Shown here piece by piece: positions 17,508 to 25,289 of a DNA stretch of 64,000 bases. The stretch is from Virgibacillus_R byunsanensis. GTDB lineage: Bacteria; Bacillota; Bacilli; Bacillales; Amphibacillaceae. The DNA is taken from positions 74,798-138,797 of the forward strand of contig NZ_JBHTKJ010000016.1 in assembly GCF_042675965.1 (NCBI RefSeq). The letters are read 5' to 3'. Each line of letters opens with the position of its first letter. Positions within the stretch are counted from its first letter, which is position 1. A program made the translations under genes and the position numbers. The notes under the pieces are model-generated. The model was given only the letters and a program-made list of their open reading frames with translations, ran no database searches and was not told the DNA's origin.

Positions 17508-18665
17508 ATGAAAAGTCAGTTAACAATTGAGATAGAAAAAATACAAAAAAATCTTTGGGATATGAGTCAATACCTTTACGAAAATCCAGAATTAGGAGAT
17601 CAGGAATACCAGTCTATGAAGTTGCTAACTAAATTTTTAGCTGATCATAATTTTAATATTGAGACTGGGATTGTAAATAGAGATACTGCGTTTAAAGCAG
17701 CATATAAAAGCGGAAAGCCAGGTCCAACTATTGCATACTTAGCTGAATATGATGCATTACCTGGTGTAGGTCATGGATGTGGGCATAATATGATTGGCAC
17801 AATCGGCGTTGGTGCTGGTGTTATACTCAGCAAACTAGTAGATGAAATTGGTGGGAATGTAGTAGTTTTAGGTACACCAGCTGAGGAGACAAACGGTGCA
17901 AAGGTTCCGATGAGTGAGGAAGGAACTTTTGATGATGTCGATGTTGCCATGATCCTGCATCCTGGTGATCAATCGTATGAAAGTGGGGAAGCACTAGCAA
18001 TGGATGCGATACAATTTGCATATGCAGGCAAATCATCTCACGCAGCTGCATCCCCTGAAGAAGGAATTAATGCATTAGATAGTGTGATTCAGCTTTTTAA
18101 TGGTATTAACGCACTTCGTGAACACCTTCCATCTGATGTTCGTATCCACGGTGTCATCTCTGAAGGTGGACAGGCTGCCAATGTGGTACCAGATAAAGCA
18201 GTAGCGAATTTTTACATTCGTGCTAAAGAGCGAACCTGTTTAGATGAGGTTGTTGGAAAAGTGAAAAACATCGCAAATGGTGCAGCCCTTATGACTGGGG
18301 CAACATTAGAAATATCGAATTATGAGTTGAGCTATGATAATATGATTACTAATAAAGCTCTCTCCAACGTATTCACTCAAAATTTGCATGAAACGAGTGA
18401 GCAACCAATTCATCCTGCAAAACAAGGTTATGGATCCATCGATATGGGTAATGTAAGTCATGTTGTGCCGGCAATTCATCCTTATATCGGCTTACACGAA
18501 AAAGGCTTAATTGCACATACAAAAGAATTTGCTGACAAAACAATTACCAAAGAAGGTCGCCAAGCTGTGGCTGATGGTGCGCTTTCGTTAGCACAAACTG
18601 GATATGATTTAATAGTGGACAAAGCATTACTAACGAAAGTACAAAATGAATTTAAAAAAGGTTAA
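17508..18665 (+). CDS. M20-family amidohydrolase/peptidase
   Basis: A 385-residue cytoplasmic metallohydrolase of the AbgB/amidohydrolase branch of M20. Metal-site motifs include YLAEYDALPGVGHGCGHN near residue 80, PAEETNGAKVPM near 125, and a late His in VVPAIHPYIGLHEKG; the dimerisation domain starts near AGKSSHAAASPEEGINALD. It cleaves an amide bond, probably deacylating an N-acyl amino acid or small peptide. The following three-gene amino-acid importer suggests that the importer brings in its substrate, as in the yxeMNO-yxeP pairing of B. subtilis; the exact substrate is not readable. ATG 17508 follows GGAGG. Confidence 0.85.
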   Translation: MKSQLTIEIEKIQKNLWDMSQYLYENPELGDQEYQSMKLLTKFLADHNFNIETGIVNRDTAFKAAYKSGKPGPTIAYLAEYDALPGVGHGCGHNMIGTIGVGAGVILSKLVDEIGGNVVVLGTPAEETNGAKVPMSEEGTFDDVDVAMILHPGDQSYESGEALAMDAIQFAYAGKSSHAAASPEEGINALDSVIQLFNGINALREHLPSDVRIHGVISEGGQAANVVPDKAVANFYIRAKERTCLDEVVGKVKNIANGAALMTGATLEISNYELSYDNMITNKALSNVFTQNLHETSEQPIHPAKQGYGSIDMGNVSHVVPAIHPYIGLHEKGLIAHTKEFADKTITKEGRQAVADGALSLAQTGYDLIVDKALLTKVQNEFKKG

Positions 18666-18727
18666 TTTTTATGCACTGCAATGTATAAAAATACTAAATT
18701 TTTTATAAATATAAGGGAGAGATTTTA

Positions 18728-19510
18728 ATGAAATTTTCAATTAGCAAGTTAATCATATTTATAGTAATGGCGAGTGTAATGGTTGCATGTGGGGACAGTA
18801 ATAATGATGAAGATTCTTCAACGGATGCATCTCAAGATAAAGAAGTTTTAAAAATGGCTACTTCAGCCGATTTTCCTCCGTTCGAATCGCGTGACACAGA
18901 AGGTAATTTTGAAGGGTTTGACATAGATCTTGCACATAAGATTGCAGAAGAATTAGGATATGAATTGGAAATTGAAGATATGAGCTTTGATGGGTTGATC
19001 GGAGCGTTACAATCTGGCCGTGTTGATATGGTAATGGCTGGTATGAGTACAACAGAAAAACGTCAAAAGAATGTTGATTTTTCAAATGAGTATAACCGTT
19101 CAGGTGAAATGTTCATTAGTAAAGCAGATGCGTCTATTGAAAGCCTGGAAAACCTAGAAGGGAAAACAGTCGGTGTTCAACTTGGCACAATCCAAGAAGA
19201 AGGTGCAGAAAAACTTAGTGAAGAATATGGATTTGAGGTTAAAAAGGTTGATGATGCAAGTATTCTAATCCAAGAACTTAATTCAAATCGTATCGATGTT
19301 GGTTACATGGATAAAACAGTTGCTGTTGGATATGTAGACGAACAAGGCTTTGTCGGATTTGATGATCCTACAACAGTTTCACCAGGTATGGGTGTTGCAT
19401 TTCCAAAGGATAGTGAACTTGTGGAGGATGTAAATAACATACTTGAAGATTTAGAAGAAAGTGGAGAATTAGACGAACTAAAAGATAAATGGCTATCTGA
19501 TTCAGAGTAA
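18728..19510 (+). CDS. Amino-acid ABC transporter, binding lipoprotein
   Basis: A 260-residue family 3 solute-binding protein. A short lipoprotein signal ends MVACG (Cys 21), followed by an acidic linker and the domain start LKMATSADFPPFESRDTEGNFEGFDIDLA. The Arg of SGRVDMVMAGMSTTEKRQ is the usual carboxylate ligand for amino acids, and EGKTVGVQLGT starts lobe 2. It is the first transporter gene after the M20 enzyme. Substrate class is amino acid or derivative; arginine- or cystine-type proteins look similar. Confidence 0.86.
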   Translation: MKFSISKLIIFIVMASVMVACGDSNNDEDSSTDASQDKEVLKMATSADFPPFESRDTEGNFEGFDIDLAHKIAEELGYELEIEDMSFDGLIGALQSGRVDMVMAGMSTTEKRQKNVDFSNEYNRSGEMFISKADASIESLENLEGKTVGVQLGTIQEEGAEKLSEEYGFEVKKVDDASILIQELNSNRIDVGYMDKTVAVGYVDEQGFVGFDDPTTVSPGMGVAFPKDSELVEDVNNILEDLEESGELDELKDKWLSDSE

Positions 19511-19545
19511 GTAACGTACAAGCTAGAAAGGTGAGGTGATAAGGC

Positions 19546-20205
19546 ATGAACTTGGACTTTAGCCAACTCGTGCCTTATATTCCTTTTATACTTGAGGGAA
19601 TATGGGCTACATTAAAATTCGTAAGTGTTTCGATAGTAGTAGGTTTTATATTAGGTACCCTGTTAGCACTATGTAAAATAACAAAGCTTCCATTTTTAAA
19701 AGGCTTTGCAGATGCATATACATCTATCTTCCGTGGGACACCACTAATTCTACAATTAATGATTATTTATTTTGCAGTACCCCAGTTAACTGGCTATGAT
19801 ATATCCGCATTTTTATCCGCGATATTGGCATTTGGTTTAAATTCATCAGCATATGTTTCTGAAATCATTCGAGCAGGTATCATGGCAGTTGATCGTGGAC
19901 AAACAGAAGCTGCCGAAGCGTTAGGAATCCCCTATAAACCTATGATGATCAATATAATTTTACCACAGGCACTAAAAAACATATTACCCGCGTTGATGAA
20001 TGAGTTTATTACGTTAACAAAGGAATCCGCAATCGTGTCTGTAATTGGGTACTTGGACTTAATGCGTAGAGCACAAATTGTTGGGTCTGATATATATCGG
20101 AACTTCGAGCCGCTGTTGTTTGCCGGACTAATTTATTGGGTAATAGTTTTCATTCTCACACAAATTGGTAATGTTGTAGAACGGAGGCTTCGTCATAGTG
20201 ATTAA
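19546..20205 (+). CDS. Amino-acid ABC transporter, permease
   Basis: A 219-residue HisMQ-type permease with about five membrane helices and the EAA loop EAAEALGIPYKPMMINIILPQA near residue 121. Only one permease gene is present, so it should act as a homodimer. ATG 19546 lies behind a GGTGAGGTGAT site. It overlaps the start of the ATPase gene by 8 bases, which implies coupled translation. Confidence 0.88.
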   Translation: MNLDFSQLVPYIPFILEGIWATLKFVSVSIVVGFILGTLLALCKITKLPFLKGFADAYTSIFRGTPLILQLMIIYFAVPQLTGYDISAFLSAILAFGLNSSAYVSEIIRAGIMAVDRGQTEAAEALGIPYKPMMINIILPQALKNILPALMNEFITLTKESAIVSVIGYLDLMRRAQIVGSDIYRNFEPLLFAGLIYWVIVFILTQIGNVVERRLRHSD

Positions 20206-20920
20206 GGTAGAGAATATTACGAAAGAATTTGGCAAAAACACTGTTTTAAAAGATATAACTACTTCTGTCAATAAAGGTGAAGTAGTTGCTGTTATTGGGC
20301 CTTCAGGATCTGGGAAATCTACATTTCTTCGGTGCTTAAATTTATTGGAGGAACCAACATCAGGTCATATTTGGGTAGATAATCAAGAAATCACGAGTGC
20401 GAAAGCAGCTAAAATGGACGTTCGTAAGCAAATTGGTATGGTATTTCAACATTTTCATTTGTTTCCGCATATGACTGTACTAAATAATGTTGCCTATGCA
20501 CCGCAAACAGTAAGGAACGTAAAAAAGGCTGAAGCAGAGTCTACGGCTAAAGAACTAATTGCAAAAGTAGGGTTAACAGAAAAGTTGGATGCATATCCAA
20601 ACCGCTTATCTGGTGGTCAGAAGCAGCGTGTTGCTATTGCAAGAGCCTTGGCGATGGAGCCTGAGGTTATGCTTTTTGATGAACCAACATCCGCACTTGA
20701 TCCAGAAATGGTAAAAGAAGTGTTGGATGTTATGAAGGATTTGGCACAATCAGGAATGACAATGGTAGTCGTGACACATGAGATGAATTTTGCCAAAGAA
20801 GTTGCCGACAGAATTTTATTTTTGGATGAGGGAAACTTGATGGAAGAAGGAGACCCAACAGCATTCTTTAATCAACCAAAAACGAATCGGGCAAAAGAAT
20901 TTTTAGCAAAAATACTATAA
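20198..20920 (+). CDS. Amino-acid ABC transporter, ATPase
   Basis: A 240-residue GlnQ-type ATPase with Walker A GPSGSGKST near residue 33, Q-loop MVFQHFHLFPHM near 84, signature LSGGQKQR near 136, Walker B VMLFDEPTSALDPE near 157 and the switch VTHEM. It starts at GTG 20198, ten bases after GGAGG, inside the permease gene. A strong terminator closes the M20-importer operon. Confidence 0.9.
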   Translation: MIKVENITKEFGKNTVLKDITTSVNKGEVVAVIGPSGSGKSTFLRCLNLLEEPTSGHIWVDNQEITSAKAAKMDVRKQIGMVFQHFHLFPHMTVLNNVAYAPQTVRNVKKAEAESTAKELIAKVGLTEKLDAYPNRLSGGQKQRVAIARALAMEPEVMLFDEPTSALDPEMVKEVLDVMKDLAQSGMTMVVVTHEMNFAKEVADRILFLDEGNLMEEGDPTAFFNQPKTNRAKEFLAKIL

Positions 20921-20922
20921 CA

Positions 20923-20960
20923 AAGCACTCAGAGAGTACCAAGCTCCTGAGTGCTTTTTA
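20923..20960 (+). terminator. Terminator after importer operon
   Basis: AAAGCACTCAG pairs with CTGAGTGCTTT, ending in TTTTT. Confidence 0.88.
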
Positions 20961-21041
20961 TGTGAAAGAAAGTATAACTTAAAAGTCATGTATTTCAATA
21001 AAGAGTCAGTCACATCAAGCTTCAGAAGTCTGCGCTGTTGC

Positions 21042-21518
21042 TCAGGGAATTAGTTTTTCAATGTCTTTTCTAATAGTTTCAGGATTTGTTTGTGGCGCAT
21101 ATCTTTCAATTACTTCACCATTTTTGTCTACCAAAAACTTCGTAAAGTTCCACTTAATTTGTTTGGTTATCAGGCCTTTGGCTTGTTGTGTTAAATACAC
21201 AAAAAGTGGATGTGCATGATCACCTTTCACGTCAACCTTGCTGAGCATTTTGAAAGATACACCATAATTGCGTTGGCAAAAATTTGATATCTCAGCATCT
21301 GTTCCAGGATCTTGATTATTGAACTGGTTACATGGGAACCCCAAAACTTCAAAACCTTGATCCTTATAGTCCTCATATAACTTTTGTAACCCTTCAAATT
21401 GTGGAGTAAATCCACATTCACTAGCCGTATTCACAATAAGAAGAACGTTTCCTTTATAATCTGCAAGTGATTTTTCTTCACCTAGCATCGTTTTTGCGGA
21501 ATAATCGTGTACACTAAT
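21042..21518 (-). CDS. Glutathione peroxidase-family protein (apparent ATT start)
   Basis: A peroxidase of the thioredoxin-fold GPx family, probably thioredoxin-dependent in Bacillaceae. Motifs are VNTASECGFTPQF with peroxidatic Cys35, GFPCNQFNNQDPG with the catalytic Gln, and KWNFTKFLVDKNG with the Trp/Asn. The frame has no ATG, GTG or TTG upstream of an internal ATG at 21488, which would cut the family's first strand. A strong AAAGGAGG at 21535-21528 is followed 9 bases later by ATT at 21518, giving (M)SVHDYSAKTMLG, which matches the usual MSIYDF-like start. ATT as start is inferred. Confidence 0.85.
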   Translation of the reverse strand: MSVHDYSAKTMLGEEKSLADYKGNVLLIVNTASECGFTPQFEGLQKLYEDYKDQGFEVLGFPCNQFNNQDPGTDAEISNFCQRNYGVSFKMLSKVDVKGDHAHPLFVYLTQQAKGLITKQIKWNFTKFLVDKNGEVIERYAPQTNPETIRKDIEKLIP

Positions 21519-21617
21519 TGGAATCAGCCTCCTTTTATCAAAAGAATAGCAACATGCTATACACTTGTCAAAATATTGAGATTACCTTCAAGTATACATA
21601 TAAATAAATATTTTGGC

Positions 21618-21650
21618 CAAAAAAAGACGACTTTTTACAGTCGTCTTTTA
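21618..21650 (-). terminator. Terminator after trhO
   Basis: AAAGACGAC / GTCGTCTTT stem with a 7-base loop and a T7 run on the minus strand. Confidence 0.85.
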
Positions 21651-21651
21651 C

Positions 21652-22626
21652 TTAAGCTTCTTGTTTTGTATTTTCTTTTTCGAGTAGCTCAAGTCTATGC
21701 TGAACTTCTTCTTCAGACAAATCATGTTCTTTCACATACATGTTACGTGGGCTTACACGGCATTCGTGTGTACAGCCTCTGATATATTTATGCTCATTTT
21801 CAACCGAGCAAAGAATTTGTTTATTACACTCAGGATTGGCACAGTTGACATAGCGCTCACATGGCTCGCCATCAAAATAATCAACGCCGACTACAACGTG
21901 TTCTTTTTGATTGATCGGCACCGAAATACGCTCATCAAACACATAACACTGTCCATCCCATAGATCACCTTGAACGTTAGGATCTTTTCCGTATGTTACG
22001 ATACCACCATGCAGTTGCGCAACATCTTCAAAGCCTTCCTTAACTAACCAACCAGAAAACTTCTCACATCTGATACCACCTGTACAATAAGTTAGTATCC
22101 GTTTACCTTCAATAAGGTGTTTGTTTTCACGTACCCATTCTGGAAGATCGCGGAATGTTTCGATATCAGGACGGATTGCGCCACGGAAATGTCCTACATC
22201 ATACTCGTAATCATTACGAGCATCTAATACTACTGTGTCCTCATCTTGCATCGCTTCAAAAAACTCATTTGGTGCTAGATACTTACCAGTAGTTTGTTTG
22301 GGGTTAACGTCATCCTCCAAACGAAAGGTTACCAATTCTGGTCGTGGACGCACATGCATTCTTTTAAAAGCATGTCCGGAATGTGGATCAATTTTAAATG
22401 TCATGTTACGAAAGCGAGGATCATTATGCATCGCTTCCATATACTTTTCCGTTTGCTCAATAGTACCTGAAACCGTCCCATTGATTCCTTCATGAGCTAC
22501 TAATATACGGCCTCTTAAATCCAGACCCTTACAAAATTGAAGATGCTCCATTGCATACGCCTCGGGATCCTCAATATGGACATAGTTATAATACAGTAAC
22601 ACTTGATATTTCTTACTGTTTTCCAT
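21652..22626 (-). CDS. trhO: tRNA uridine-34 hydroxylase (rhodanese-domain, oxygen-dependent)
   Basis: TrhO hydroxylates U34 of several tRNAs to 5-hydroxyuridine. The ~324-residue protein has the UPF0176 N-terminal domain (VLLYYNYVHIEDPEAYAMEHLQF, cut here for length) and a central rhodanese domain with VVLDARNDYEYDVGHF and the active-site loop TYCTGGIRCEKFSGWL. The C-terminal part has four Cys pairs (CERYVNC, CNKQILC, CTHEC). GTG 22638 overlaps the ribosome site, so ATG 22626, 8 bases after GGTGG, is preferred. Confidence 0.92.
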   Translation of the reverse strand: MENSKKYQVLLYYNYVHIEDPEAYAMEHLQFCKGLDLRGRILVAHEGINGTVSGTIEQTEKYMEAMHNDPRFRNMTFKIDPHSGHAFKRMHVRPRPELVTFRLEDDVNPKQTTGKYLAPNEFFEAMQDEDTVVLDARNDYEYDVGHFRGAIRPDIETFRDLPEWVRENKHLIEGKRILTYCTGGIRCEKFSGWLVKEGFEDVAQLHGGIVTYGKDPNVQGDLWDGQCYVFDERISVPINQKEHVVVGVDYFDGEPCERYVNCANPECNKQILCSVENEHKYIRGCTHECRVSPRNMYVKEHDLSEEEVQHRLELLEKENTKQEA

Positions 22627-22989
22627 TCTAATTACCACCTATCATTCATATTTGCAAGATATAAATGTCTGGTAGTCGTATTCTTTTATAATCTTGCAAG
22701 ATCATATTTTATCAAAATTTGAATGAAAATACAATGTGTCCTTGATTATATTTTAAATAAATTAGTGTGTTGTGAATGCCGTCAAACCAAGATAGAACAG
22801 CGCCTTGAATAATAATTATAATAAAAAATAATGAATTGCTTGCATTTTATTTCATAAAAGAGTAAAGTTAATTATAGCAAAAGGAAATTGGAGTTTGAAT
22901 AATACTTTACGATCTCTTATCAAAGTGGTGTAAAAGTATTTATGATTCAATTATACTTTGCACGATATTTGTATAAGGAGGTCATTTTA
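22627..22989. promoter_or_regulatory. Divergent control region of trhO and the cold-shock gene
   Basis: About 360 bases without a gene. A perfect 12-bp palindrome ATCTTGCAAGAT lies at 22691-22702 and a half copy TTTGCAAGAT at 22651-22660, upstream of trhO, which could be an operator. The right part is the AT-rich leader of the cold-shock gene, ending in AAGGAGG. Which protein binds is unknown. Confidence 0.45.
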
Positions 22990-23187
22990 ATGACTGGTAA
23001 AGTAAAATGGTTTAATGCAGAAAAAGGGTTCGGTTTCATCGAGCGCGAAGACGGAGACGATGTATTCGTACATTTCTCAGCTATTCAATCTGAAGGTTTC
23101 AAAACTCTTGAAGAAGGTCAAGACGTTGAATTTGAAATCGTTGAAGGTAACCGCGGACCACAAGCAGCTAACGTAACACGTCTATAA
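22990..23187 (+). CDS. Cold-shock protein
   Basis: A 65-residue CSD-fold RNA chaperone. RNP1 KGFGFIE and RNP2 VFVHF are intact, and it ends GNRGPQAANVTRL. It binds single-stranded RNA/DNA and relieves structure at low temperature. The sequence is nearest the CspB/CspD group, but the paralogue cannot be fixed. ATG 22990 lies 8 bases after AAGGAGG; an upstream in-frame extension is just leader sequence. Confidence 0.95.
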   Translation: MTGKVKWFNAEKGFGFIEREDGDDVFVHFSAIQSEGFKTLEEGQDVEFEIVEGNRGPQAANVTRL

Positions 23188-23197
23188 TAGATGATTT

Positions 23198-23233
23198 AAA
23201 AGGCTTATCTCGTTCTAGAGATAAGCCTTTTTA
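23198..23233 (+). terminator. Terminator after the cold-shock gene
   Basis: AAAAGGCTTATCTC / GAGATAAGCCTTTT stem with a 6-base loop, then T. Confidence 0.9.
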
Positions 23234-23235
23234 CT

Positions 23236-23401
23236 TAGTAAAGAAAGTATACAACTTGAAAGTTATGTGTATGTTCTACAGAACCAGCCACGTCTAACTC
23301 CAACGCCTCGAGTCATAAGTAGGTCGACTTGGGAAAAGTCATCCACACTACGCAGCTGCTTATGCTTGTCGTGTCTTTCAAGGCGCTTTGCGTTTATGTT
23401 C
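23236..23401. repeat. CCACGTC...GCGCTT dispersed repeat, second copy
   Basis: It begins AAAGAAAGTATACAACTTG, has GCCACGTCTAACTCCAACG at 23287 and ends with AAGGCGCTTTGCGTTTATG just before copy 4 of the structured repeat. The same right end recurs at 24018-24052, and a related left end at about 20963-21010. Confidence 0.6.
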
Positions 23402-23549
23402 GCAGATAAGAAAGTATAAAAACTTTCTTATTTGAGTAAGTGCAACTAGGTCATTCACTCTAAAGGCTTGCACTCCAAAGCATAAGGGATTCTAAGAAAG
23501 CAAAGTACGTTTACCAATAATCCCTTTAACGAGTGCTAAGTTTTCTAAT
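23402..23549. repeat. Structured dispersed repeat, copy 4 (long form)
   Basis: Hairpin 1 AGATAAGAAAGT / ACTTTCTTATTT; hairpin 2 outer arms CACTC / GAGTG, differing on both strands from the CGCC / GGCG of other copies; it carries the same internal block as copy 3 with AAGGGATT / AATCCCTT. Confidence 0.85.
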
Positions 23550-23631
23550 ACTTAAATTTAACTCTTATTGAACTAAAGCTTTACTTAAATAGAAATTACA
23601 CTGCTTGATCATAGGACAGCCTATCTTTTTT

Positions 23632-23811
23632 GCGGACTCATTGGACCTTATTTCCTTTCATTATGTATAATTATCGCTGTTGTCGGACTGAGTGGACCTT
23701 ATTTGTAACAGTTCCAGGAGTTATAGACTATTTTTCATGTAATAAGATCCCCTGAGTCCGCTTGACCTTAGAAATCACTGTTTTTCACACAAATAAGGGC
23801 ACTGGAGTCCG
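23632..23811. repeat. Two direct and two inverted CGGACT...TTATT units
   Basis: Units GCGGACTCATTGGACCTTAT (23632) and GTCGGACTGAGTGGACCTTA (23682) face the inverted units AATAAGATCCCCTGAGTCCG (23741) and AAATAAGGGCACTGGAGTCC (23791). The arrangement can fold as two nested hairpins. No gene is visible in it. Confidence 0.65.
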
Positions 23812-23888
23812 TGAAATTTGTTCGTCTATTATCTGCCTCGTTTACTCAAGAAGCGATTGTCCTCTTGAGCAATCGCACCCGTTATAAA

Positions 23889-24002
23889 TTAAACTTCCAC
23901 TTTTCCTATAATAGTTTTTATCCGTTCTTGTAATTCAGTCTTATCCAAGTATTCAAAAAATCTAAGACGATTTCTCCAAGGGTCAGTGAAATTCCCCCTT
24001 TA
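23889..24002 (-). pseudogene. C-terminal remnant of a VOC/glyoxalase-type gene
   Basis: Leftward from about 24002 to the TAA at 23889 the frame reads GNFTDPWRNRLRFFEYLDK and on to IIGKVEV. The DPWxNRLxFFEY pattern matches the end of vicinal-oxygen-chelate proteins. No start or upstream coding remains; the frame is cut where the GCGCTT repeat end begins, so insertion of that repeat may have destroyed the gene. Confidence 0.5.
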
Positions 24003-24151
24003 ACTGGAACTATCTGGTCTTGAGTGTCTTTCAAGGCGCTTTGCGTTTATGTTCTAGCTTAGGAAATTATAAAGGTAATTTATTAATTGTATAGCCGTAA
24101 CTAATTAAAATCCCTATTAATGGATAGTTCCAATTAGTGGGGATTATTTTA

Positions 24152-24242
24152 GTAGATAGGAAAGTATAAAATTTTTTCATCTACATAATTGCAACTAAGG
24201 CTTTTGCCATTAAGGATTGGCGATAAGCCAAGTTTTCTAATA
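24152..24242. repeat. Structured dispersed repeat, copy 5 (short form)
   Basis: Hairpin 1 GTAGATAGGAAA / TTTTTTCATCTAC (weaker), linker CATAATTGCAACT, hairpin 2 GGCTTTTGCCA / TGGCGATAAGCC, end AAGTTTTCTAAT. It lies 55 bases before the methyltransferase gene. Confidence 0.82.
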
Positions 24243-24296
24243 TATGTTTTAATATAAGTAGTGGATCGTTAATATTACAAATAGTGGAGGGAAGAT

Positions 24297-24983
24297 ATGA
24301 CTAATTCGTTTAACTGGCATCAAGAAGCCAAATTACAATGGGATAATAGAGCAACATTTTGGAATGAGCGAAGCACAAATATGTGGGATAATGGTAGTAG
24401 AAAGGAAATTGTACCTTTTGTTCAAAAGTATGTAACAACAGGAAGTAACATACTTGATATAGGTTGTGGGGATGGTTATGGCTCATATAAACTTCACTAC
24501 TTAGGATATAATGTTACTGGAGTCGATATATCAAGCGAGATGATTAGTCGAGCAACTAAGCGATTAAAAAATGAGGATATTACTTTCTTGCAAGGAGATA
24601 TAATGAATTTATCATTTGAAGATAATAGCTTTGACAGTTTGATGGCTATCAATGTACTGGAATGGACGGAGGTACCTGCTAAAGCACTACTCGAAATTAA
24701 TCGTGTATTAAAGAAAGACGGGTTGCTTTGTGTTGGAATTTTAGGACCTACGGCTGGGCCTAGGGGGAATAGTTATCCACGTATTCATGGTGAGAAAACA
24801 ATTGCTAATACCATGATGCCGTGGGAGTTTCAACAGCTTGCTAAAGAGTACAAATTAGAGTATTTGGATGGCTTTGGGGTATATAAAGAAGAAGTTAAAA
24901 AGCACCATCTTGAAGGATTACCATTAGAATTAAAACAGGCATTAACATTTATGTGGGTATTTATGCTTCGAAAGGTTGATTAG
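24297..24983 (+). CDS. Class I SAM-dependent methyltransferase
   Basis: A 228-residue Methyltransf_11-type protein. Motif I is ILDIGCGDGYGSYKL near residue 52, the ribose-binding acidic residue lies in VTGVDISSEM near 75, and FDSLMAINVLEW (near 116) and LKKDGLLCVGILG (near 141) are motifs IV-V. Substrate unknown. ATG 24297 follows GGAGGG. The next gene starts two bases after its stop, so the two are likely cotranscribed. Confidence 0.85.
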   Translation: MTNSFNWHQEAKLQWDNRATFWNERSTNMWDNGSRKEIVPFVQKYVTTGSNILDIGCGDGYGSYKLHYLGYNVTGVDISSEMISRATKRLKNEDITFLQGDIMNLSFEDNSFDSLMAINVLEWTEVPAKALLEINRVLKKDGLLCVGILGPTAGPRGNSYPRIHGEKTIANTMMPWEFQQLAKEYKLEYLDGFGVYKEEVKKHHLEGLPLELKQALTFMWVFMLRKVD

Positions 24984-24985
24984 TA

Positions 24986-25285
24986 ATGGATAAAAAAGAA
25001 ATGGAACAACAAGTTATTGAAAGCTATCAAAATGACGAGAAAATGATGATTTTGGTCTATGCGCAATGGTGTATAAATAATGATCTTGACCCCAAAAGTT
25101 TATATAAACAAGCCTATCCATCGCAGGTGAATAACAACGCTTTAAAGGAAGCATTAGAACTAACCGTTCCCAAAAAGGAGTCAGAAGAAATTCCAGACGA
25201 TACTGTCATGAATGTACTGCAACTTTTCGGGAACGATGACTTAGCATTTATGGTTCAAGAACAGATAGACAAACGCAAAAAGTGA
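24986..25285 (+). CDS. Conserved-looking hypothetical protein (99 aa)
   Basis: I do not recognise this protein. It is soluble, acidic in its first half and mostly helical by composition (MDKKEMEQQVIESYQND, then a DLDPKSLYKQAYP segment), with no signal, membrane helix or metal motif. Its start directly follows the methyltransferase stop (TAGTAATG), indicating translational coupling, so it may work with that enzyme. Confidence 0.7.
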   Translation: MDKKEMEQQVIESYQNDEKMMILVYAQWCINNDLDPKSLYKQAYPSQVNNNALKEALELTVPKKESEEIPDDTVMNVLQLFGNDDLAFMVQEQIDKRKK

Positions 25286-25289
25286 GATG

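Noticed and set aside
23632..23811. CRISPR array
   Set aside because: Units are few, in both orientations and imperfect; no cas genes in the window.
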